From NCBI GenBank assembly GCA_002049455.2, contig KV918810.1:1-64000 (forward strand): a stretch of 64,000 nt of DNA. The letters run 5' to 3'. This stretch comes from Porphyra umbilicalis (taxonomy: Eukaryota > Rhodophyta > Bangiophyceae > Bangiales > Bangiaceae). The position numbers were made by a program, and so were the translations under genes. The notes under the pieces were generated by a model that was given only the letters and a program-made list of their open reading frames with translations, was not told where the DNA came from and made no database searches. How positions within the stretch are numbered: position 1 is the stretch's first letter; each line of letters opens with the position of its first letter. Below are positions 55,901 to 64,000 of the stretch, piece by piece.

Positions 55901-58662
55901 CCATGTCGCCCTCCACGCCACCGCCGAGCCGTCGGTGACCGTGCCCACCCCGACGCGGTTCGCGCCGTCCGCCTGCTAGACGCCTCCGAACGTCGATGTG
56001 GCGGCCGCGGCGTCGACACCGGTCCCGTCGCTCAACGGCTCGGGCATCGTCGGTATGGTCGGGTTGGCTCCCCGCGTCGACGACTTCGCCGCCGACGGAC
56101 GGCACCGCCTCGGCCACGCGGAACGCCATCGCCACTCCAGCGGTCCGGATCACCGCCGGCGCCGCCTAGGACGGGTGCGTTTTGCCGGTGGCGCCGGCGC
56201 CGCTGTCGCATTACAGCGTCGCCAAGCAGCCTCAACCGCCGGCTTTGGTTGCCGCCGCCGCTGGCCCAGGCAGCGCGCGGCTCACGTTGCCGCTGCGCGG
56301 CGGGGGGAACTCCGCTGTTGCCGCGAGCTCTCCTGCCCCCCGCTACGCCGTCCCACCAAACTCCGACTCGTCGGCGCTCGACTTGGAGCGCCCAGTGGGC
56401 GCGCTAAGTCCCGCCGCCAAAGACCACGACACCGCCCGCGCCCGCGCTGGGGCGCAGGCCGCCAGCTGCCTGGGCGCCGCCATGCAGCGATCCGGGCCGC
56501 CCGCGTCGCTGACGGCGGGGGAGACACAGAACGCGTCGTTGACGTCCGGGAAGGGGGGGAACGCCGGTAGCCCGCCAGTATTAGGGGTTGTTTTCAGCTA
56601 AAAGCTTCTCCCGTCCCACATGGCTCGCGGCGGACGACGTCGTCCGCGCCGTCGCCGCACGCCTTGTCGTTTCCACCGCCATTGACGCCTGCGACCGTGC
56701 GTCCGACGACGCGCGCCATGCTCATCACGCCATAGCTGGCCGTGCGGGCCCCACGCTGGCGCGCCGCAATGCCGCTGCACGGGCCGCTCGCCGCGGCGCC
56801 GGCGCCCGCGCGACGCGGTTCACAGATGGGGGGGGGGGCGCGGAGCTCACCGCTACTGGCGAAGGAGGGAGTCGGCGCTGGCCGGCTGCCGAACTTCGCG
56901 TCTCCATCGGGGGGGGACAAACATACCTCGTCCTCGGCGGCCGGGGGCAGCGGGGACGTCGTTAGCCCGGCGGTGCTGAAGGTCCCTGTCGGCGGCGCGC
57001 ACCCTCCCGCACCCCCCCCGCCGGCCCCCCCTTACTGCCGGCACCGCAGACAATTGCCGTCTGCCCGTCGTTTCCACCGCCCCCATTGTTGGCGTGGGTG
57101 GCGTCAACGCCCGCTTTGGTGGGCGCGCCACTCATCGGCGCGCCGGCGGGGGCGCCCACCAAGGGCGCGCCACCTGTGCGGCTGCTGCGGCACGGCGCCA
57201 ACCCGCCCGCCAACATCGACACGTCGCGCCCCGCGCCGTAATTCTCGCGGCCGCCGCCCTTGACACTCGTCGTGCCGTCGCCGGCTTCGGCGCCGACGTC
57301 GGCGGCTGCTGCGGCAGCAGACATTGAAACCCCGCCGGCGCTTTCGTGTTGCCCACGCCGCCCCCCGCTGCCACAGAGATGCCGTCGGTGTCCGACGCGG
57401 GAGTGGCGTGGGAACCACATGCATAGTAGGGCACGGGTCAGTGGATGAAGCCATTGCGCGGTGTAGGTCGACCGGGGGGGGGGGACCGCGCGCCAGTCGC
57501 CACACTGGCGGAAGCGACCCCCCCGACCACGCTCGGCCGCCGCCCCTACAGCTGGTTCCTGTCGTGGCACCGTCGCCGCCGCCAGCCGCGGCGTTGGACA
57601 CTGCCGCCGTCGTTCCCCTCCCCGTTTCCGAAGTGCATCGTGCCGCCGCCTGCACCGCCGGTCGCCCCCGCATCCGGCTCGTCGACCGAGCCGCCGTCCA
57701 AGAGGCGCCGCTGCACCGACGCGGCCAAGGTCCGCTCTCCGCCCCGCCCCGCCACTGCTGCCAACGCATGGCAGCGTGGGGCGCCGCCCCGTGGCCTCCA
57801 GCGGCAAGCGACGCGCAGCGGAAGCGTCCTCGCGGCGCCAAACCGCCTTGCATACGGTGGGAGAGGGGGCCTCTAACACCGGGCGGGGATCGCCCGCGCC
57901 ACCGCACCCGCCACCTTGTCACCACCCGACGGTGATGGATGACGCGGGGGATTCGGCGTCGTCGTGTGGCGCCTTCACGACCGTTTCGGCGCCGGCGCCG
58001 GCGCCCGCTGTGCTGACCGCCGCTGCCGTCAGAGGCCGGGGCGATTTTGGACGCCCGCCCGGGTCTTGAGGACGGTCATCGTGCCCCCACCCTCCCCGAC
58101 GCATCCGACGGTACTGTACCGCCGCGGACTCGCCGGCCCCTCTTCGTCCTGGCCGCCCTGCGGGCGCTGACCGCATAGGCAGCCCGCACCCCCCTGCTTG
58201 ACGGACAGTTGGCCGCCGTCGCCTCGTTGCCGCCGCAGCGCTCGCGGAGGGCCGCGGCGCCGGGCGCCCCGCCCCGAACCCGCAGCACCGCTATTGCCCG
58301 CCGTCGCTGGCGGGCTGGCCGCCATGCGGCCCCGTTTGCACGCCCACTGTTTGGTGGGCGTTTGCGCACCGCGGCCCCGACACAGGCGACAACACCGGCA
58401 AGTGGCGGTGATCGCCGTAGCTGCGCGACACCGGGCGGCCAACAGCATGAACTCCCCTGACCATCAATGCCACGGAGCCCTCCGCCACCGCCCGGACCGA
58501 CTTCCAGAGATAGAAGTGGCGGCTGCCGGCAGCGTCCGCGCCGGCGAGGCAAATGCGCTGCACAGCGAAAAAAGGGGGACCACACCGGCGGGGCCAGATT
58601 CTAAGAAAGGAGTGTTGGCGAGCGACTGTTGCACTGGTGACGAGCGAACGAATAAGATATTG
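52989..58662. other. 5.7-kb GC-rich, coding-like but frame-broken region
   Basis: Many overlapping plus-strand frames of 60-300 codons with Ala/Pro/Gly/Ser/Arg composition replace one another (for example 53847-54707, 54822-55556, 56182-56601, 57445-57876, 57776-58069). None has a named domain or a reliable start. 53800-54450 contains recurring CCACCTG/TCACCTG boxes, like a decayed minisatellite. 57640-57720 encodes PPSKRRRC in one frame. 53270-53520 and 54720-54960 are lower-GC islands with similar bordering sequence (TCTCTTTCTCTC/CCAATCAAA). Could be a large decayed gene, a gene with many sequence errors, or non-coding GC-rich DNA. Confidence 0.3.
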
Positions 58663-59454
58663 CTAGCATGTTGTTGTATCTGGGCGCCCTCTCTGGGTAC
58701 CTCGCACACTCTCCCGTCCGTTCTCCCGCTCGATTCTAGTCCTGATACTAAAGAGGGTGGGAACCTTCCCGTCAACGGCGACCTCATAGGAACTCCGAAA
58801 ATCCTCCCGCCCCATCTCCCGTATTTTTTTCATCACCGTGTTGCCCTTGGAGAGCAGGTTCACCTGCGCCTTGTCCAGCTTGCCGCCTGCCCCCCGCAGG
58901 AAGCCCTTCATGGGCGCGTACCCCCTCCACCCATCTTCCCATGCCAGAACCAAGTCGTCAACCGACTTGAGCCCACGGGCAACGACCTGGTTGGGCTGTC
59001 GGGGGGCACCGCGCAACGCCTCGGAGAGGTCGGAGCCCTTGCCCGAGGCCCCGCCCGTCGCCCGGGTCGCCGCGTGCCCGCTGCGGCCCGTCCCGGCTTG
59101 GTCGTCCAAGACCGCCGGAGTGCCCGGCGTCACCGGCCGCTGGCCATCGACCTGGTCATCGGAGGTCGGCGGGGAGGACGAGCGCGGGGGGTGCGCGTCG
59201 CAAGCGCGAGCGGAACGCGAAACCGCGCGCCGCAGCTTCTCCCCCGCCGCGACGGCGTTGCCGAGTACCAGCGCCGCCAGTTCGTTGAGCCACGGCTCGA
59301 GCGGCACGGCATCTGCGGGGGAGAAATTGGAAGCGGATGAAAAAAGGAGTAGGTCGTTGTCGGTGGGTGGGGTGGGTACAAAAAAGGCCGCTTGCAGCTG
59401 TGCGGCAGGGTGAACGCCGATGTTCTGCTCGACGTAGTCGTCAAACAGCGACAT
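58663..59454 (-). CDS. GCR1_C-like putative DNA-binding protein
   Basis: A 263-residue single-exon protein. The ATG at 59454 (CCCATC-ATG-T) is chosen. An acidic/aromatic start (MSLFDDYVEQNIGV) and an amphipathic helix (PWLNELAALVLGNAV, 54-68) lead into a Ser/Pro/Asp-rich linker (81-150). Residues 157-214 read VVARGLKSVDDLVLAWEDGW, then RGYAPMKGFLRG, and end KKIREM. This fits the GCR1_C pattern (basic start, V-x-D-L/W, E-x-G, Leu-rich second helix, Lys/Arg-rich end) known from fungal Gcr1 and from Crypton transposons. The match is by eye and moderate. Its neighbour, divergent across 522 bases, is a tyrosine recombinase. In fungal Cryptons the two domains are fused, so this could be the second half of a split element. 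Confidence 0.55.
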   Translation of the reverse strand: MSLFDDYVEQNIGVHPAAQLQAAFFVPTPPTDNDLLLFSSASNFSPADAVPLEPWLNELAALVLGNAVAAGEKLRRAVSRSARACDAHPPRSSSPPTSDDQVDGQRPVTPGTPAVLDDQAGTGRSGHAATRATGGASGKGSDLSEALRGAPRQPNQVVARGLKSVDDLVLAWEDGWRGYAPMKGFLRGAGGKLDKAQVNLLSKGNTVMKKIREMGREDFRSSYEVAVDGKVPTLFSIRTRIERENGRESVRGTQRGRPDTTTC

Positions 59455-59976
59455 GATGGGGCAGGTGCTTGGGGAGAAAGAGGCCGGTGTGGGCGGAAAA
59501 TAGTGCTGCCGGGGCGGGCGCAGCTGGCGGTTGCTACCAGAATTCGGCAGATGAGCTGGCAGGTGGACGACAGATGCGCGCCAGTATTTTCAAAGTGCCA
59601 CGTTGATGTTTATCACAATTAGCCCCCCTTCCTGTCCTCAAATGGACGAGGAACGGCACATCATCCGCGCGCCGCTGCCCCTCGGCAGCCGTGGTCACCC
59701 CCATCTTCTGCTCAATGGCAGCTCCCCTGTAAACTGACTGTGAGGACAGGACCCGCGCTCTCGCGATTACATGCCCAGAGGCCCTGTATGACCAATGGCT
59801 GCGCCCCTGTCCCGCAGTCCCGCCAGTTTGCGTCCGGCCGTCGACCTGCACAGAGCCTGTCACTGCCCGGCTGATGCAGCCTCTTCGGACGAGATCTGGC
59901 CACAACCACCTCCCCCTTCTCCCTTCCACTTCTGTCTGCTTCCATTGAGCAGCTGCCCACCCCGCCCCCTCTCATC
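59455..59976. promoter_or_regulatory. Shared upstream region of the divergent recombinase and GCR1-like genes
   Basis: 522 bases between two head-to-head start codons. Composition is ordinary, with C-rich stretches near 59905-59970 just upstream of the recombinase ATG. No inverted repeats or TATA box identified with confidence. A bidirectional promoter is plausible. Confidence 0.4.
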
Positions 59977-61544
59977 ATGGCGCCGCCTCTGCCCGAGGGG
60001 CGCCTGCCGGCAGACGCTGCTATTGACCTCAACGCGATCTCTCGTGGGCTCCTTTCCAGCGCTACCAACACTAAGTATGATTCCTATATCAATGGGAAGC
60101 GGGGGTGGGTGGAGTTTTGTGAGGCGCGGGACTTGGACCCGCTTGCCGTGAGCGCGGAGACGGGGAAGGACGTGGCCCGGTTCTTCTACTGGAGGACAGA
60201 CTCTCTGCTGAAGGGAAAGTCGATGGGCGAGCAGCTCCGTGCGGCGATGCGGGCTCACTTTGCGCCGACGCGTGGCCTTGCCAGCTGGGCTGTTATCACT
60301 TCAAGTGTCGAGACGGTTGCCCCCACTTTTTCTGGTAACCCTGCCCTCTCCGACGACATGACGGCCATATACAAGGGGCATGCCATTACCAGGGCGAGGC
60401 GGGGAGAGCTGGAGGTGCGTCGCGTGGACCCGATTGAACCTTGCCACCTTTTGCGCTGCTGGTCGAAGCACTTTGCCGGGCGCACGGTTGATGGCATTGA
60501 CACTCGGATGCTGATGGCATACTCCTCAACGTTGCTGTGCGCCAACCTCCTGCTCCGCTATGATGAACTCGTGATGCTACGGTACGTTGTTGTGACTGTC
60601 GTTGCCCGCTGTTGTGAATTCGTACTTGGAACGTGGCTCCACCGGGGAGCCGACTGTAGGGACGCCTTGGGCGTGGTGTGCAGCGCCATTGACTCGATTG
60701 TTTTTCGTATGTTTTGATGCATCGCTTCGTTCCCCTCTTTCTCAGTATGGAGCACATGGGTATGAGCACGAATGGTATCAAGCTGAGCATCAACAACGCG
60801 ACGAAGAACTCACTCAAGCGCCGTGTGTACGTCTGCCAGCCGTGGCCAGGCCCCCTTGGTTCCGACCCGAGGTACGTTGAAACGATTTCGGCATTATTTT
60901 CTCTTTTTGTTTGTCTCTTGTCTTTGTGCTACATGTTAGCTCGGTCACCGGCAGACACTTTGGTCATTGCCATTGGGTTCGCGACGACTGACAGTGAACG
61001 GCTGATCTGCAGTGGCACGCCACAACATCATCTCGCACGGTGTGTGCTGACCACGTCTCGTGGAGGGAGCCGTGGTGGCAGGGCGTGTGTAAAGCATGAG
61101 GGGATGGGAGTAGCAACTCACTTACTCTCTTGTGCTCTCTTCGCTCACCTGTGCAGGCTGGATGCTGGACGCATACTCCTGCTGTGGTTGAAAGTGCGCG
61201 GGGGGAGGCCCGGGCCCATATTCTGCAGACCGCTGCTGCGGAAGGCGAAGGGTAAGGATACAACGGTCTGGGACACAAACCAGAAAATCGGGTGTGAGGC
61301 GCTCACGACCCTCGCACGAGAGGTGCTGGCTGACTGCGGCATGCTTGACGTCAGCAAGGTAGCGACTCACTCAGGCAAGCGGACTGGCGTGCAGCTATAC
61401 GACGCCCTTGGGATGACTGATGCGTGGGTGATGGACAAGGGCGGTTGGGACAGCGCGTCCGCGTTTGTTAACTACAAGGCACTTTGCAACCGGTTGGAGA
61501 TGCGCCATCCGTTTTGCAAGCCGCAGGCATGGTCCAGTGTGTGA
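59977..61544 (+). CDS. Tyrosine recombinase, Crypton-like (three exons)
   Basis: A DNA strand-exchange enzyme of the tyrosine recombinase/integrase family. Exons: 59977-60581, 60746-60871, 61157-61544; introns of 164 and 285 bases, both with GGTACGTTG donors and CAG acceptors. The product is 372 residues. The ATG is in CTCATC-ATG-G. The N-terminal core-binding half (1-110) is helical. Catalytic features: Arg box LLLRYDEL with R194; a basic LKRRV strand after exon 2 begins; THSGKRTGVQ with H315, K318 and R319; GGW with W341; and nucleophile Y350, nine residues after W341 as in the family. The HxxR box reads H-S-G-K-R, so Lys stands where Arg is usual. The frame is intact across all junctions, so an active gene is possible. 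Lies head to head with a GCR1_C-like gene. Confidence 0.85.
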
Positions 61545-62053
61545 TGCTATTTGTGTGCTTGTCCTTCATTTTTTCTGTTCTGTTCTCTTTTGATGTGGTT
61601 CGCAATGTCATTCTTTCCAAGTTTCGTTTGTGGTGTGCTTGCCCGCGTCCACCCCCAACGCCGCCAGCGGTGGCGGCGGCGTCGCTGCGGCGCCGCGCTG
61701 TGGCCATAGAAACAAACGCGCCCAGGAGCGCGTGCCAGGTTGCGCTCGCGGCGGCAGGCGGCGGCATGGCGGCGCGCGCGGGGCCCCGAGTTCGAGTATA
61801 CTGCCCAATAAAGGCGCCGCACACGCGGTACGCGGCCGCGATGGGGCGGGTGGGACCGCGACGCGAGCGAGGATGGAGGTGTAATAGGGGGGGGTGAATA
61901 GCTGACCGTGTGCTGATGCCAGGCGGGGGGCGAGGCAGGGACGGAGGCAGGGTGGCGGAGGGAATCCTGAAAGAGGGATTCGCCAGAGGCGGACAGGGCG
62001 GTGGCAGTGGAACGACCATCGCGGCAACACCACCACCGGTGACATATCAGCCG
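61545..62053. other. 3' flank of the recombinase gene
   Basis: A T-rich stretch follows the stop (61550-61640), then GC-rich DNA without gene features. The 3' boundary of any recombinase-borne element is not visible. Confidence 0.3.
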
Positions 62054-62616
62054 TCAGCCGGCAAGAGCGTCATCGCACGACGGCCACCCCTTCACCGCGT
62101 CTCCCAGCATCCCCAACTGGAGCCCCACAGACCAACCGCCAGACGAGCTCGCGACGAGGGCCACGCCGGGATTCGGCGCGGAAAGGCGGTGAAAAGACGC
62201 TGCAACCCCTACCGGCAAGACGCTGCCCTGCCCCCCGGCCACACCCGGTCCGGGGCAGCCGCCCGACCCGTCACGCACCCCGCACCCTGCCGACGCAGCT
62301 GTCCGCTCACGTCTGCCTCGCCGTGACCCGCCACCGCTGCCACCGTCGCCGCCAGCTCGGATGCGGACGCGGTGGTGAAGCCCACTGGCAAGCCGCTGCC
62401 TTGTAACCGCCGCCCAGCGGCCGGTACTGCCGCCGTCGTGCTGGGCGACGACCCGCACGTTCGCGCGGAAGTCCACAGCTTTGGCGACCGCCGCCCCCCG
62501 CCCCCCCCCAGCTTCATCGTCACCCACGCGCGGTCAAAAAAGTTAGGGTACCTGCTGTGATCTGCCGGGAGCGCCAGCACCGCCGCGACGACCAGCACGG
62601 AGCAGGTGGGGCGCAT
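62054..62616 (-). CDS. Possible small secreted protein (frame-broken)
   Basis: The ATG at 62616 opens a signal-peptide-like start (MRPTCSVLVVAAVLALPAD) followed by SRYPNFFDRAWVTMKL. The frame must then change at the C-run near 62497-62508 to reach a second open segment (AKAVDFRANVRVVAQHDG, then a Gly/Arg-rich part with QGSVLPVG). A related QGSGLPVG phrase occurs in the first frame, hinting at an internal repeat. No family recognised. Could be a real secreted protein with a homopolymer error, or chance. Confidence 0.3.
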
Positions 62617-63079
62617 TTGGCGGCATTTGGATTCGCCATCCCCCCCGCCAGCGACAGATACGTGGGTGGCAGGCCCGGTGTACAGAAAGAGGGGGCCGCC
62701 AGCGGTGGCCGTCACGGCGGGCGAGGAGCCGAGGGACCGGTGGGGGTGGCACGTAACCGGCGCCCCTCGTTTTCTGAGTTGTGTCCGTAACGCCAGCGCC
62801 GGTCGGGGCAGTGTGGCTGATGGGGAGGTGCTCCTGGTTGGGGCAGCGGCCGGGTGCGGTACGGCGGGGAGGAGCGGGCGCCGCGGCCGGCGCGGCGTCA
62901 ACGCCCATCCCCCATCGGCTCGTGTCGGCGGAACAGCGTGAGCTGGATGGGGGGGCGGAGGGGGGCGTCGTCGAGGGAGCTCAACGACCACAGCGGCAAC
63001 GCCACAGCAGAGGGGGAGAGATGGCGCACAGACCGAGAACGGCGAGAGAGGGTGCCGCAATCCCCCCCCCCCCGTCCCC
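62617..63079. other. GC-rich region upstream of the possible secreted-protein gene
   Basis: Open frames on both strands have compositional sequence only. A C-run lies at 63062-63074. No feature called. Confidence 0.3.
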
Positions 63080-64000
63080 CCCACGGAGCGCACGGGCGCA
63101 CCGGTACACCAGGCGAACAGGCGCACCGGTGTACCAGGCGCATGGGAGCACACGCGCATCGGTGCACCGCGCGCACGGGTGCACCGGCGCACAGGGCGCG
63201 CGGTTGCCTGGGGCGCATGGGCGCACTTTTATGCGAGGTGGGGCGCTGGGGAGCGCGGGGAAACTGGCATCGGCGCTCGGCGGCACCCGCACACGAAGCG
63301 CGCAGTGGAAACAGCACGCGGGGCGCACGGGCGCAGCAGCGTACGGGGGGGGGGCGCGAAGGCGCGAGCGGGGATGCGCGTGGGATCTCGGGGCGCACGC
63401 CGCACCCACGCACCGGCGCTTGCAGCCCCCAGACACGCCGGCGCGCGGGGCGCTCGGGGCGCACGGGCGCTTGGGGCGCACTGGCACTCAGGGCGCACCG
63501 GCGCACGACGCCCCGTGGAGTGCGGGCGCGCGGGGCGCTTGGGGCGCACCGGCGCTGGGGGCGCACCGGCGCTTGCGGCGCACCGACACACTGGGCCGGC
63601 GCCCGGGACGTCTGGAAACACAGGCGCTTGGGGCGCCCCGGCGCACGGTGCCCCCGGGTGTGCTGGCGCGCGAGGCGCTCGGGGCGCACCCGCGCTTGGG
63701 GCGCACCGACAGTCGGGGCGTAACGGCGCTCGGGAATTCTGGCCGCACCGGCGCTCGGCGAGCACCAGCACATTGCGCCCCTGGGCGCGCGAGGGCGCGA
63801 GGCGCTCGGGGCGCACCGGCTCTAGACGCTCACCGGCGTTTCGGGCTTCTGGACGCACCCGCGCTCGGGGCGCATCGGTGCACGGTGCTCCTGGGCGCAC
63901 GGGCGCGCGGGAAGCTCAGGGCGCACCGGCGCTGGAATCTCACCGGCGCTCGGGGCGCACCAGGTGCAGGCGGCAGGTAGCCGACAGCGGAAGGTGGGCG
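63080..64000 (+). repeat. Degenerate GC-rich minisatellite (GGGGCGCACCGGCGCT-type)
   Basis: The words GGCGCTTGGGGCGCAC, GGGGCGCACCGGCGC and GCGCACGGGCGC recur dozens of times at irregular 10-30-base spacing to the window end. All frames on both strands stay open, giving repetitive GAHRRL/APVRPE-type sequences without domains, so I do not call genes here. The array becomes denser after about 63420 and may continue beyond the window. Confidence 0.7.

Noticed and set aside
62209..63980. Several long open frames of 290-400 codons at the window end
   Set aside because: They arise from the GC-rich minisatellite, which keeps every frame open on both strands.

Overview
The window looks like nuclear DNA of a GC-rich alga, most probably a bangiophyte red alga of the Porphyra/Pyropia type. 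That assignment is inference. It rests on extreme GC with long GCC/CCG and C/G homopolymer tracts, few and short spliceosomal introns (about 170-300 bases), ATG starts in CCACC-ATG-G style contexts, nucleus-encoded plastid-type proteins with transit-like leaders (ribosomal protein bL17, a GroES-like cpn10), a Hint/Hog-domain secreted protein, and dense small transposons. It is not a bacterium: genes are spliced and widely spaced, and there are no operons.

Layout. 1-2270 is a stack of nested inverted repeats and a small TA-flanked transposon. 2.3-11.3 kb carries three minus-strand genes: a secreted cupin/germin-like protein, a very low-complexity protein with two repeats of an RRM-like module, and an F-box/LRR-like protein. 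11.5-16.1 kb is a transposon graveyard (a 1000-base hAT-like element with an 8-base target duplication, a TA-flanked MITE, other terminal-repeat DNA). 16.4-19.7 kb has a GroES-like gene on + and a GH37 trehalase on -. 19.8-21.5 kb holds two adjacent terminal-repeat elements. 22.7-26.1 kb has a membrane protein (+) and a Hint-domain secreted protein (-), with a decayed piece of the latter's paralogue between them. 26.5-28.1 kb is minisatellite-rich. 28.1-36.9 kb has a Plavaka/CACTA-like transposase (-) head to head with a spliced gene (+) carrying two SUMO-interaction-like motifs. 40.3-41.0 kb is plastid bL17. 43.5-46.0 kb is a cysteine-rich multi-pass membrane protein (-). 47-51.2 kb is the relic of a large transposon ORF broken by stop codons, a 595-base insertion and a TA MITE. 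52.4-58.6 kb is GC-rich, coding-like but frame-broken DNA. 58.7-61.5 kb is a divergent pair: a GCR1_C-like putative DNA-binding protein (-) and a three-exon tyrosine recombinase (+), i.e. a possible split Crypton-like element. 62-64 kb ends in a doubtful secreted-protein gene and a GC-rich minisatellite.

Functional picture. Host genes (cupin, RNA-binding-like protein, F-box/LRR, cpn10, trehalase, membrane proteins, Hint protein, bL17) are scattered singletons among several transposon systems. Several host genes change reading frame exactly at C/G homopolymer runs (RRM-like gene, F-box gene, cpn10, trehalase). The simplest reading is length errors in the assembly, so those CDS entries are given as spans rather than as one clean frame.

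The most interesting items are the divergent recombinase/GCR1-like cassette, the SIM-bearing gene facing a Plavaka-like transposase, and MITE insertions whose precise TA target sites can be proven inside the window itself.
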